Source of the DNA: an uncultured Faecalibacterium sp.
GTDB lineage: Bacteria > Bacillota > Clostridia > Oscillospirales > Ruminococcaceae
Direction of reading: 5' to 3'
NCBI GenBank assembly: GCA_934525845.1
Contig: CAKSZS010000051.1
Location: 1 to 12,776, forward strand
Length of the DNA stretch: 12,776 nucleotides
Part shown: one piece after another, positions 1 to 6,722 of the stretch
Layout of the letters: each line of letters opens with the position of its first letter
Numbering within the stretch: position 1 is the stretch's first letter
The notes under the pieces: model-generated
What the model was told of the DNA's origin: nothing
What the model saw: the letters and a program-made list of their open reading frames with translations, nothing else
Databases searched by the model: none
Program-made: the position numbers and the translations under genes

Positions 1-549
1 AGCCGCCGTTCCGCCCGCAATGCCGAAGCAAAGCAGATCATTGCCGAAAAAGCCGCGGCCCTGCTGCGCCCCAACACCACCCTGTTTCTGGATTCCGGCA
101 GCACCGCCACAGCGGTGGCTCGCTGCATCCCGGATCAGCCCATGCTCATCTACACCAGCGGCCTGAGCTGCGCCATGGAACTGGCAAAGCTGGAAAAGCC
201 CCATGTATCCCTGCCGGGCGGCAGCCTGAACCGGTTCAGCATGAGCGTCTGCGGCACCCAGAGCGTGCAGACGCTGGAAGGCATCAACTTTGATCTGCTG
301 CTGCTGGGCGTGACCGGCTACAGCCCGGATACCGGGTTCACCTGCGGCGTGGAGGATGAAGCACGGCTCAAGCAGACCGTGCTCCGCCGCTGTGAGCAGA
401 AAGCCGTGCTGCTGGATTCCTCCAAGATCGGACTGAAAAGCACATTCCATATCTGCGGGCTGTCCGAGGTGGACATCATTATCTCGGACGGAAAGCTGCC
501 CGCAGCGTTTTTACAGGCCTGCCGGAACGCAGGCGTAACGGTACTATAA
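1..549 (+). CDS. DeoR-family transcriptional regulator, C-terminal part (cut by window start)
   Basis: An open frame runs from base 1 to the TAA at 547-549, giving the last 182 residues of a protein whose start lies outside the window. The visible part matches the DeoR sensor domain, which is related to sugar isomerases: near its start is the LDSGSTA segment (bases 82-117), the family's sugar-phosphate-binding loop, and further on is LLLGVTGYSPDTGF. The N-terminal winged helix-turn-helix that DeoR proteins carry is not visible. Proteins of this family usually repress sugar-use operons and are released by a phosphorylated sugar. nagB starts only 13 bases after the stop, so the two are probably co-transcribed and this regulator probably senses an amino-sugar phosphate; that ligand is an inference from context. 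The family call is firm, the specificity is not. Confidence 0.88.
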   Translation, partial: SRRSARNAEAKQIIAEKAAALLRPNTTLFLDSGSTATAVARCIPDQPMLIYTSGLSCAMELAKLEKPHVSLPGGSLNRFSMSVCGTQSVQTLEGINFDLLLLGVTGYSPDTGFTCGVEDEARLKQTVLRRCEQKAVLLDSSKIGLKSTFHICGLSEVDIIISDGKLPAAFLQACRNAGVTVL

Positions 550-562
550 AAGGAGCGTTATT

Positions 563-1291
563 ATGAAGATCATCCGCGCAAAGGATTATCAGGATATGTC
601 CCGCAAGGCGGCCAACATCATCTCCGCCCAGGTCATCATGAAGCCCAACTGCGTGCTGGGTCTGGCCACCGGCGGCACGCCCGTGGGTACCTACGCCCAG
701 CTGGTGGAGTGGTACAACAAGGGGGATCTGGATTTCTCCGAGGTCACCACCGTCAACCTGGATGAATACCGCGGCCTGCCCAAGGAACACCCCCAGAGCT
801 ACTGGTATTTCATGAACGAGAACCTGTTCAGCAAGGTGAACATCGACCCGGCTAAGACCAATCTGCCGGACGGCACCAACCTGGACACCGCCGCCGAGTG
901 CGCCCGTTACAACGGCATCATCCACAAGCTGGGCGGCATCGACCTGCAGCTGCTGGGCATCGGCCCCAATGGCCATATCGGCTTCAACGAGCCGGGGCAG
1001 GCCTTTGAGCTGGAGACCCACTGCGTCGACCTCGCCCCCACCACCATTGAGGCCAACAAGCGCTTCTTTGACGGCAACGAAGCCCTTGTGCCCAAGCAGG
1101 CCTATACCATGGGCATCAAGACCATCATGCAGGCCCGCAAGGTGCTGGTGGTGGCCAACGGCAAGGCCAAGGCACAGGCCGTCAAGGACGCCGTGACCGG
1201 CCCGGTCACCCCCGCCTGCCCCGGCAGCATCCTGCAGCTGCACCCGGACTGCATCCTTGTGGCAGACGAGGAAGCACTGAGCCTGCTGTAA
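563..1291 (+). CDS. nagB: Glucosamine-6-phosphate deaminase NagB
   Basis: A 242-residue cytosolic enzyme, close to the length of the short Bacillus-type NagB. It converts glucosamine-6-phosphate to fructose-6-phosphate and ammonia, the last step before amino sugars enter glycolysis. Visible motifs: a phosphate-binding loop LATGGTPVGTY (residues 34-44), TVNLDEYRGL (63-72) with the catalytic Asp67, and GIGPNGHIGFNEPG (132-145) with Asn136, His138 and Glu143. These positions match the residues known for the Bacillus enzyme; E. coli has Asp at the Asn136 position. The E. coli-type C-terminal extension with the allosteric site is not present, so GlcNAc-6-phosphate activation is not expected. ATG 563 follows AAAGGAG by about 7 bases. 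It probably shares a transcript with the DeoR gene just upstream, and a hairpin follows at 1407. Confidence 0.97.
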   Translation: MKIIRAKDYQDMSRKAANIISAQVIMKPNCVLGLATGGTPVGTYAQLVEWYNKGDLDFSEVTTVNLDEYRGLPKEHPQSYWYFMNENLFSKVNIDPAKTNLPDGTNLDTAAECARYNGIIHKLGGIDLQLLGIGPNGHIGFNEPGQAFELETHCVDLAPTTIEANKRFFDGNEALVPKQAYTMGIKTIMQARKVLVVANGKAKAQAVKDAVTGPVTPACPGSILQLHPDCILVADEEALSLL

Positions 1292-1337
1292 ATTTTCCAA
1301 GCAGAGAGGTTCCACCCCCTGACGTGGCCCGGGATCC

Positions 1338-1365
1338 GATCGGCCAGGTGCAGAACAGGCCGATC
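1338..1365. repeat. 8-bp inverted repeat in the nagB-LuxR gap
   Basis: GATCGGCC (1338-1345) is repeated inverted as GGCCGATC (1358-1365) with a 12-base loop. There is no U tract after it. It could be an mRNA hairpin at the end of the nagB transcript or a protein-binding dyad. The rest of 1292-1406 shows nothing else I recognise. Confidence 0.5.
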
Positions 1366-1406
1366 CCGCCGGCGGCAGAAACGAGACGATAACCCAGAAA
1401 GAACGC

Positions 1407-1440
1407 AAAGCGGCAGAGCCGGAAGGCTCTGCCGCTTTGT
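1407..1440 (+). terminator. Probable Rho-independent terminator of the deoR-nagB unit
   Basis: AAAGCGGCAGAGCC (1407-1420), loop GGAA and its perfect complement (1425-1438) form a 14-bp stem. The final pairs give only TTTGT after the GC-rich part, so the U tract is weak. It lies upstream of the LuxR promoter, as expected for a boundary between units. Confidence 0.75.
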
Positions 1441-1473
1441 CGGTTCCGGAGCAATGAGAAAACGGCACGTTCC

Positions 1474-1502
1474 GTGACTTTCCGGCAGGATTGTGGTATG
1501 CT
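1474..1502 (+). promoter_or_regulatory. Promoter of the LuxR-family regulator
   Basis: GTGACT (1474-1479) matches 4 of 6 bases of TTGACA. After 17 bases comes TATGCT (1497-1502), preceded by TGG, which makes an extended -10 box. Transcription would begin near 1509. This lies downstream of the GTG at 1493 and so supports the ATG at 1535 as the real start. Confidence 0.6.
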
Positions 1503-1534
1503 GTAGACAGCAATGCAGGAAGGGGAGCGGAACA

Positions 1535-4036
1535 ATGCAGAGAAAGCGGCTGGATCTGAACGCCGTCTATATTTCAGAGCGGGTGCAGAAGTGTCTGCAC
1601 GCGATCGCGGACAGCGCCCTGACGGCAGTGGTGGCTCCCATGGGCTATGGCAAGACCACGGCGGTCAACTGGTTCCTGGCAGAACAGAGCCGCGTGGAGA
1701 ACGCCCTTGTGGTGCGGGTGAGCATTTACTCAGAGAACCTGCAGGTCTTCTGGAAAAGCCTGCAGAACGCCTTTGCGGCGGCGGGCCTGACCGTGCTGGA
1801 CGGCTGTGACTGCCCGCAGGACGCCAGCGGCGCCGCCATGCTGCTGGACGATCTGTGTGCTGCGCTGCAGGGCGGGCGGGCCTGCTATCTGTTTCTGGAC
1901 GATTTCCATCTGCTGCAGGATGACCGGGCGGCGGATTTTCTGTGCGCGCTGGCAGGCCGCCTGCCGGACAACGCCCACCTCATCGTGGCCAGCCGCAACC
2001 GGTTTGTGCCCGGGCGGGAGGTGGTGCGGCTGGGGCGCAGGCTCCACCGGGTGGAAACAGATCAGCTTCGCCTGAACCGCGCGGAGCTGACCGGTTATGC
2101 CCGGCGCTGTGGGCTGGAGCTTACCGGGGAACAGGCCGATGCGCTGCTCCGTTCCAGCGAGGGCTGGTTCTCGGCGGTGTACCTGAACTTTCACGCGCTG
2201 GCCGAGCGGGGCGCACTGCTGGGCGGAAGCTCGGACATCTACGCCATGTTCACCTCGGCGATGATCGAGTGCCTGCCGGAACAGCGGCAGGAGTTTCTGG
2301 CCGTGATGGGGCTGGCGGATGAATTCACGGTGGAGATGGCGCGGGCGGTTACCGGGATGCCGGATGCCGACCAGGTGCTGAAAGCCCTGACCGAGCAGAA
2401 TGCTTTTGTCACCCGCCTGCCGGGCGGGGAGCAGTTCCGCTTCCATCACATGATGAAGGAATGCGCCGAAAAGCTCTTTGCCCGGATGCCGGAGCAGCGG
2501 CGGAACACCTGCTGGAAGCGGTATGGGGACTGGTACGCGGCGGAACAGCGATATCTGCAGGCGCTGAACGCTTACGAAGCCTGCGGGGATCACGATGCGG
2601 CGCTGGCAGTGGTGGAGCAGGATGCCGGCATCCTGCTGGCCTCGCTGAAACCGGCGGATCTGCTGGCCCGGCTGGAGCGGTGCCCGGTGCCGGTGCTCAA
2701 ACAGCACCCGGCGGCGCTCCTGGTGCTGATGCGCTGTATGTTCAACCTGCGGCAGATCCCCAAAATGCTGGAGCTGAAAGAGCTGCTGCTGGCTTCGGCG
2801 GCCGAGCACCCGGAATGGCCGGAGGAGGAAAAAGGCAACCTGCTGGGGGAGTGTGACCTGATCCTGAGTTTCCTGATGTACAACGACATCTCGGCCATGA
2901 GCCGCCTGCACCGCAGTGCCAGCACCCAGATGTCCCGCCCGGCCATCAGCATTCAGAACAGCGGCGGATGGACGTTCGGTTCCCCCTCGGTGCTGATGAT
3001 GTTCCACCGGCAGCCCGGTCAGCTGGAGCAGGAACTGGCCGAGATGGACGAATGTATGCCGCATTATTATAAGATCACCAGCGGCCACGGGATGGGAGCC
3101 GAGACCATCATGCGGGCGGAGGCGGATTTCCTGCGGGGGCGGTTTGACGATGCCCAGATCGGGCTGGAACGGGCGTATGCGCAGATCGCAGGCAATGGCC
3201 AGACCAATATGACCCTCTGCTGTGATTTCCTGGCCTGGCGGCTGTCTCTGGGCGGAGGATATACGCCCCGGATCCCGCTGGCCGTCCGGCAGGAGGAAAT
3301 GCTCCGGCAGCACAATATGGCCTGGCGGAATCTGTTCCACGCCATCGGTGCATATTACTATGCCCTGCGGGGGCAGACGGACAGCATTCCGGAGGTGTAT
3401 GCCGCGCACCGGATGGATTCGGTGAACACGCTGGCCCCGGGCAGACCCATGATCGGGCTGATCGAGGATCAGGTGTATCTGGCGCAGGGAGAATGGGCCA
3501 GCGTGCTGGGCCGTGCCCCGGGGCTGCTGGCCATGTGCGAAGCGCTTCACTACGATCTTGTGGCGCTGCACCTGCGCATTCAGATGGCCGCAGCCTATGC
3601 CGGGCTGGGCAGACAGACGGAGGCCGGCGCACTGCTGCAGCAGGCGCTGGCACAGGCCGCTCCGGACGGCTTTGCAATGCCCTTTGCAGAGAACTACCGC
3701 TATCTGGCCGGACTGCTGGAAGCGGAACGATCGGGCGGACAGGCGGAGCTGGCCGGGCACATCTGTGCGCTGGGCCGGGCGCAGGAAAAACGCTGTGCGG
3801 CGCTGAACCGAAGCGAAGCCCTGCCGGAAGCCGCCGCCGCACTTACCGACCGGGAACTGCGCATGGCCGGGATGATCGCCCGCCGCTGCACCAATCGGGA
3901 GATCGCACAGGCAATGTTCCTCTCGGAAGGAACGGTCAAGCAGTACATCAATCAGCTGTATGCAAAACTGGACATCGGCGGGGATGTGCGTACCCGGCGG
4001 GCGCGTCTGGCGGAGCTGTTCCGCACCAAAAACTAA
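1535..4036 (+). CDS. MalT-like LuxR-family regulator (STAND ATPase with C-terminal HTH)
   Basis: An 833-residue cytosolic regulator of the MalT type. The N-terminus carries a MalT-like Walker A, APMGYGKTT (residues 34-42), and a Walker B, YLFLDDFHLL (118-127), followed by LIVASRNR (149-156), a sensor-like strand. A winged-helix region follows, then a long helical TPR-like section (roughly 330-740) rich in Ala and Leu. The C-terminus from residue 770 (LTDRELRMAG ... NREIAQAMFLSEGTVKQYINQLYAKL) is a LuxR/GerE DNA-binding domain. Known relatives bind an inducer and ATP, oligomerise and activate promoters. ATG 1535 is chosen over the in-frame GTG 1493 because AGGAAGGGGAG lies 8-9 bases before it and the likely transcript starts near 1509. 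No maltose genes are nearby; the next gene is a secreted surface protein. The class is clear; ligand and targets are unknown. Confidence 0.93.
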   Translation: MQRKRLDLNAVYISERVQKCLHAIADSALTAVVAPMGYGKTTAVNWFLAEQSRVENALVVRVSIYSENLQVFWKSLQNAFAAAGLTVLDGCDCPQDASGAAMLLDDLCAALQGGRACYLFLDDFHLLQDDRAADFLCALAGRLPDNAHLIVASRNRFVPGREVVRLGRRLHRVETDQLRLNRAELTGYARRCGLELTGEQADALLRSSEGWFSAVYLNFHALAERGALLGGSSDIYAMFTSAMIECLPEQRQEFLAVMGLADEFTVEMARAVTGMPDADQVLKALTEQNAFVTRLPGGEQFRFHHMMKECAEKLFARMPEQRRNTCWKRYGDWYAAEQRYLQALNAYEACGDHDAALAVVEQDAGILLASLKPADLLARLERCPVPVLKQHPAALLVLMRCMFNLRQIPKMLELKELLLASAAEHPEWPEEEKGNLLGECDLILSFLMYNDISAMSRLHRSASTQMSRPAISIQNSGGWTFGSPSVLMMFHRQPGQLEQELAEMDECMPHYYKITSGHGMGAETIMRAEADFLRGRFDDAQIGLERAYAQIAGNGQTNMTLCCDFLAWRLSLGGGYTPRIPLAVRQEEMLRQHNMAWRNLFHAIGAYYYALRGQTDSIPEVYAAHRMDSVNTLAPGRPMIGLIEDQVYLAQGEWASVLGRAPGLLAMCEALHYDLVALHLRIQMAAAYAGLGRQTEAGALLQQALAQAAPDGFAMPFAENYRYLAGLLEAERSGGQAELAGHICALGRAQEKRCAALNRSEALPEAAAALTDRELRMAGMIARRCTNREIAQAMFLSEGTVKQYINQLYAKLDIGGDVRTRRARLAELFRTKN

Positions 4037-4046
4037 CCTCAGGTTA
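4034..4046. repeat. Small dyad overlapping the LuxR stop codon
   Basis: TAACCT-C-AGGTTA is a 6-bp inverted repeat with a one-base centre. It could be an operator half-pair or chance; it is noted only because it lies next to the terminator and upstream of the secreted-protein gene. Confidence 0.3.
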
Positions 4047-4060
4047 ATAGCTTTTTGCAG

Positions 4061-4105
4061 CGATCCATTGTACTCTGAAAGCAGAGGTACAATGGATCGT
4101 TTTTT
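4061..4105 (+). terminator. Rho-independent terminator after the LuxR regulator
   Basis: CGATCCATTGTAC (4061-4073) pairs perfectly with GTACAATGGATCG (4087-4099), with partial extra pairing in the loop, and is followed directly by six T (4100-4105). This is a strong terminator shape lying 25 bases after the LuxR stop codon. Confidence 0.9.
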
Positions 4106-4129
4106 GTACCCGGGACAGCCCCGGGTGCA
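4105..4129 (+). other. Second hairpin in the leader of the secreted-protein gene
   Basis: ACCCGGG (4108-4114) and CCCGGGT (4120-4126) form a perfect 7-bp stem with a 5-base loop, extendable to 10 bp with one wobble pair. It follows the T run of the terminator directly and ends shortly before the ribosome binding site of the gene at 4153. No U tract follows. I found no convincing promoter between the two genes, so it may sit in a read-through leader. Confidence 0.5.
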
Positions 4130-4152
4130 GAGACCGGAAGGAGGAATCTCTT

Positions 4153-5814
4153 ATGACGAACCAGTACGCCCGTTCCCCGAAACTGCGGCTGCTCAGCGCG
4201 GTCCTGGCGGCGGCTCTGGCGCTGACCCTGCTGCCTGCGGCCGCCTTTGCAGAGGATGCGGTGGAATATGACCTGAAATTTGGCGGAATCCAGGTCACCT
4301 CGGCCAATGCCGGGGATCTTCTGCGCGATGGCAGGGTGCGTTATGACGATGCTGCCCGGACACTGACGCTGCAGGGAGACATCGTTGTGACGGACAACGC
4401 CGTCAATCCGTCTGGTGAACCGCTGACGGTGACCGGAAAAAGCACGGTGACCGGCGCACAAAGGGATCGGTACGCCGGATTTTACTGTGGAGGAAAGCCG
4501 ATCCGGGTGGATGCCGATGCGGACATTACGCTGGACACCTTCGGGTTCGGCATCAACGCTTCCGGCGCGGACATTTTCGGAACCATGAAGATCCGCAATG
4601 CGGAATACGGCATCGGCGGCATGGGGGTCACGATCGAGAGCGGCGGCAGACTGGTGATCGAGGACGCTGATCAGGCAGTCTCCGGCGGCGGTGCAAAAGT
4701 TTATGGTACGCTGGAGATCCGCGATGTGAAAGAAGCGGCCAACAGCGGCGGCATTACGGTGTATGAAGGCGGCGAGGTCACCATAGCCGGGGCGGACAGC
4801 GGCCTGAGCGGCGGATCTGCGGTGAAGGGCGGCAGCCTTTCGGTGCGCGCCGGGACCTGCATCGGCAATGGTGCCGTGACGTTTGCCGGCGGTACGCTCC
4901 TTCTGGAATCCACCGGCGGCAGTCCGATCAGTCTGGACGAAGCGCACCTGTTGGTTCAGGCCGCTGCGTTCTGGTACCGCACGGAAAAGGACGGCGCATG
5001 GACTTCCGTGCCGAACGGCAGCTGGACGCGGCCTTCCGAAGCGGTTTATTTTGAGATCACCACGGAAGCCCCGGCAGAACACTACACGGTCACCTTCGAT
5101 CTCAACGGCGGCGAGCGCTGGGAGAGCATAGAGGGCAGCGGCATTGGACAATGGAATGACGAGCACAGCCGGCTGCACTGCACCACGTCCGCAGACAAAA
5201 CCAACCAGGCAGAGTTCCTGGTGGCGCCGCTGATGAAGGGCATGGGGCCGGAGCGGCAGGGATATGAATTTGACGGCTGGTACACAGCGGCCATCGGCGG
5301 CGAGCCGGTGGAAGAACAGCTTTATTACGAGGGAGATCAGCGCCTGAGCAGGATCACCGGGGACATCACCCTTTACGCACACTGGCGGTGGAACGGCGGG
5401 GAGACGGAACCGCCGGCACCGGAGGATCCCGGTTTCGACGACGGCGCGGGAAGCTCCGGCGCAGGCGCGGCGCTGGCCGTGGCAGGCGGCGCTGCCGCAG
5501 TGGGTGCCGTCAGTCTGGGCGTTTATGAGCTGACCACCCGTGCGATCCTGAAAAGTCTGCTGCCCGCAGGCGCGGCCATCCCCGCAGACCGCGGCGCGTT
5601 GGCATTGCTGCTGTGGCAGAATGCCGGGAGACCGGAACCGGCGGCCAGACCCGCATTTGCAGATGTGCCGGATGCCGACACTGCCAGCGCGGCGCAGTGG
5701 TGCGTCGAGCAGGGGCTGCTCACGGCAGAAGGCGGCACCTTCCGCCCGGAACAGCGGGTGGCAAAGCACCGCGTGATCAAGGTGTGGAAGCAGGCTGCTG
5801 CACCGCAGAAGTGA
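4153..5814 (+). CDS. Secreted beta-helix / InlB-repeat protein with hydrophobic segment and SLH-like tail
   Basis: A 553-residue exported protein of unknown function. A Sec signal peptide (residues 1-33, RLLSAVLAAALALTLLPAAAFA, split after AFA) leads into YDLKFGGIQVTSANA, an opening common in Firmicutes surface proteins. Residues about 140-255 hold six glycine-marked turns every 20-21 residues (GG or GT near 143, 164, 185, 206, 226, 246), as in a right-handed beta-helix; some relatives of this shape bind carbohydrate. Residues 311-411 (YTVTFDLNGG to GYEFDGWYT and LYAHW) resemble the InlB/Flg_new repeat but are longer than its usual ~70 residues. A Gly/Ala-rich hydrophobic segment (437-457) and a degenerate SLH-like domain (about 476-548, with FADV, AAQWCVEQGLL and TFRPE) end it. 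ATG 4153 follows GGAAGGAGG. A role in surface attachment is inference. Confidence 0.88.
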   Translation: MTNQYARSPKLRLLSAVLAAALALTLLPAAAFAEDAVEYDLKFGGIQVTSANAGDLLRDGRVRYDDAARTLTLQGDIVVTDNAVNPSGEPLTVTGKSTVTGAQRDRYAGFYCGGKPIRVDADADITLDTFGFGINASGADIFGTMKIRNAEYGIGGMGVTIESGGRLVIEDADQAVSGGGAKVYGTLEIRDVKEAANSGGITVYEGGEVTIAGADSGLSGGSAVKGGSLSVRAGTCIGNGAVTFAGGTLLLESTGGSPISLDEAHLLVQAAAFWYRTEKDGAWTSVPNGSWTRPSEAVYFEITTEAPAEHYTVTFDLNGGERWESIEGSGIGQWNDEHSRLHCTTSADKTNQAEFLVAPLMKGMGPERQGYEFDGWYTAAIGGEPVEEQLYYEGDQRLSRITGDITLYAHWRWNGGETEPPAPEDPGFDDGAGSSGAGAALAVAGGAAAVGAVSLGVYELTTRAILKSLLPAGAAIPADRGALALLLWQNAGRPEPAARPAFADVPDADTASAAQWCVEQGLLTAEGGTFRPEQRVAKHRVIKVWKQAAAPQK

Positions 5815-5858
5815 TGCATCCTTTCTGAGCGGACAGGCTCCGACGGAATCCTGAAACC

Positions 5859-5903
5859 AAAAACGCCCCGGCTTTCTGCTACAATGCAGAAAGCCGGGGC
5901 GTT
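5859..5903 (-). terminator. Terminator between convergent genes (main T tract on minus strand)
   Basis: AACGCCCCGGCTTTCTGC (5862-5879), loop TACAAT, and its perfect complement (5886-5903) form an 18-bp stem. On the minus strand it ends in TTTTT (5863-5859), fitting termination of the acetyltransferase gene. The stem could also stop plus-strand transcripts from the secreted-protein gene, though no T run follows it there. Confidence 0.9.
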
Positions 5904-5910
5904 GTGCGGT

Positions 5911-6471
5911 TCAGAAACGATACGGCTGCACCGGAGGCTGATCGGGGCGGTGTTCCCCGATGATCTTTTCCATCCACACCATGTCGTACCAGCGGCCGAA
6001 CTTGTAGCCGCAGTTGTGGAAGGTGCCGCACAGTGCAAAGCCCAGATGTTCGTGGAACTGGGCACTGTTTTTGGTCAGGTATTCGTCCTCCACCTGCGGG
6101 TAGCCGATGCAGGCATACAGGTTCAGGATGCCCATGGCCTGCAGGCGGTCAGCCAGCGCCTGATACAGGGTGCGGCCCAGCCCGCCTTTCCGGGCGTTGT
6201 GGTCCAGGTAGATGGTCAGCTCGCAGGCCCAGTCGTAGGCGGCGCGGCCCACAAAGGCACCTGCGTAGGCGTAGCCTTCAATGCGGCCATCCCGCTCGAT
6301 GACCAGATAAGGGTATTTCTGCATGGTGCGGCGCATCCGGCCTTCGAATTCTTCCAGCGAGGGCACGTCATACTCAAAGGTGATGACGGTGTGTTCCACA
6401 TACCAGGCGTAAATTTCCAGAATGCGGGGCGCATCGGCCAGAGATACATTTCGTACTGTAATATGTTCCAT
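5911..6471 (-). CDS. GNAT N-acetyltransferase, phosphinothricin acetyltransferase-like
   Basis: A 186-residue soluble enzyme of the GNAT fold, moving an acetyl group from acetyl-CoA to a small amine. Residues 1-24 (ITVRNVSLADAPRILEIY) are the usual first strand and helix. RKGGLGRTLY (94-103) is the acetyl-CoA pyrophosphate loop (R/Q-x-x-G-x-G/A), and E84 in ACELTIYLD lies where PAT-type enzymes carry an acidic residue. NSAQFHEHLGF (135-145) and GYKFGRWYDMVWMEK (155-169) match the closing motifs of the Pat/MnaT branch, whose members acetylate phosphinothricin, methionine sulfone or related compounds. The actual substrate cannot be read from sequence. The ATG at 6471 follows AGGGAG on the minus strand. 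It is divergent from putP, with its own promoter. Confidence 0.9.
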   Translation of the reverse strand: MEHITVRNVSLADAPRILEIYAWYVEHTVITFEYDVPSLEEFEGRMRRTMQKYPYLVIERDGRIEGYAYAGAFVGRAAYDWACELTIYLDHNARKGGLGRTLYQALADRLQAMGILNLYACIGYPQVEDEYLTKNSAQFHEHLGFALCGTFHNCGYKFGRWYDMVWMEKIIGEHRPDQPPVQPYRF

Positions 6472-6514
6472 AAAAATATCTCCCTGTAGTGCTGCTGCCT
6501 AAAAATCTGCCCTG

Positions 6515-6523
6515 ATTATACCA
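6515..6523 (-). promoter_or_regulatory. Promoter of the acetyltransferase gene (extended -10)
   Basis: On the minus strand TGGTATAAT (6523-6515) is a perfect TATAAT box with the TGn extension. No good -35 is seen 17 bases upstream, which extended -10 promoters tolerate. Transcription would start near 6508, leaving a leader of about 36 bases. Confidence 0.7.
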
Positions 6524-6576
6524 CAAAATGGGAAAAGGGAGTTTCAGCAAAGTGGTAGAAAAAGCCGCGCAAAAAC

Positions 6577-6646
6577 CGGAAAATCCCCACAAAAGTGCAA
6601 AAATGCCGCCGCAGAGCGGAAAATCCGAGGGAATACCTTGCACTTT
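6577..6646. repeat. Repeat cluster in the GNAT/putP divergent control region
   Basis: Two kinds of repeat overlap here. CGGAAAATCC occurs twice in direct orientation (6577-6586 and 6617-6626), exactly 40 bases apart. AAAGTGCAA (6592-6600) has a perfect inverted partner TTGCACTTT (6638-6646), which covers the likely -35 box of putP. Placement suggests regulator binding sites; the regulator is unknown. Confidence 0.5.
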
Positions 6647-6667
6647 GACACTTTACTATGGTAAAAT
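6638..6667 (+). promoter_or_regulatory. Promoter of the putP-type symporter gene
   Basis: TTGCAC (6638-6643), an 18-base spacer and TAAAAT (6662-6667) preceded by TGG form a promoter with an extended -10. A perfect TTGACA at 6645-6650 is only 11 bases from this -10, so it is less likely to be the -35. Transcription would start near 6674, downstream of the in-frame ATG at 6528, which rules that start out. Confidence 0.65.
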
Positions 6668-6722
6668 AATGGCATCTTTTTCTGCACTGCGGCAGAAAAG
6701 GCCTTTGAGAGGGGGAACTTTT

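Noticed and set aside
479..1513. 344-codon open frame on the minus strand opposite nagB
   Set aside because: nagB is certain on the other strand; the antisense product is low-complexity Gly/Val/Leu/His and crosses the terminator.
1730..3760. 676-codon open frame on the minus strand opposite the LuxR gene
   Set aside because: The plus-strand gene has clear Walker, TPR-like and HTH motifs. The antisense reading is rich in Arg, Gln, His and Pro with no motif, a typical shadow in GC-rich DNA.
4068..4093. TTGTAC ... TACAAT as a promoter within the LuxR terminator
   Set aside because: The spacer is only 14 bases and the two boxes are simply the two arms of the terminator palindrome.
4039..5769. 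576-codon open frame on the minus strand opposite the secreted-protein gene
   Set aside because: No recognisable domain and no good ribosome site; the plus-strand protein has a signal peptide and known modules.
6528..6722. 65-residue N-terminal extension of the symporter from ATG 6528
   Set aside because: The promoter at 6638-6667 lies inside it, and the residues are polar and basic where SSF proteins begin with a helix.
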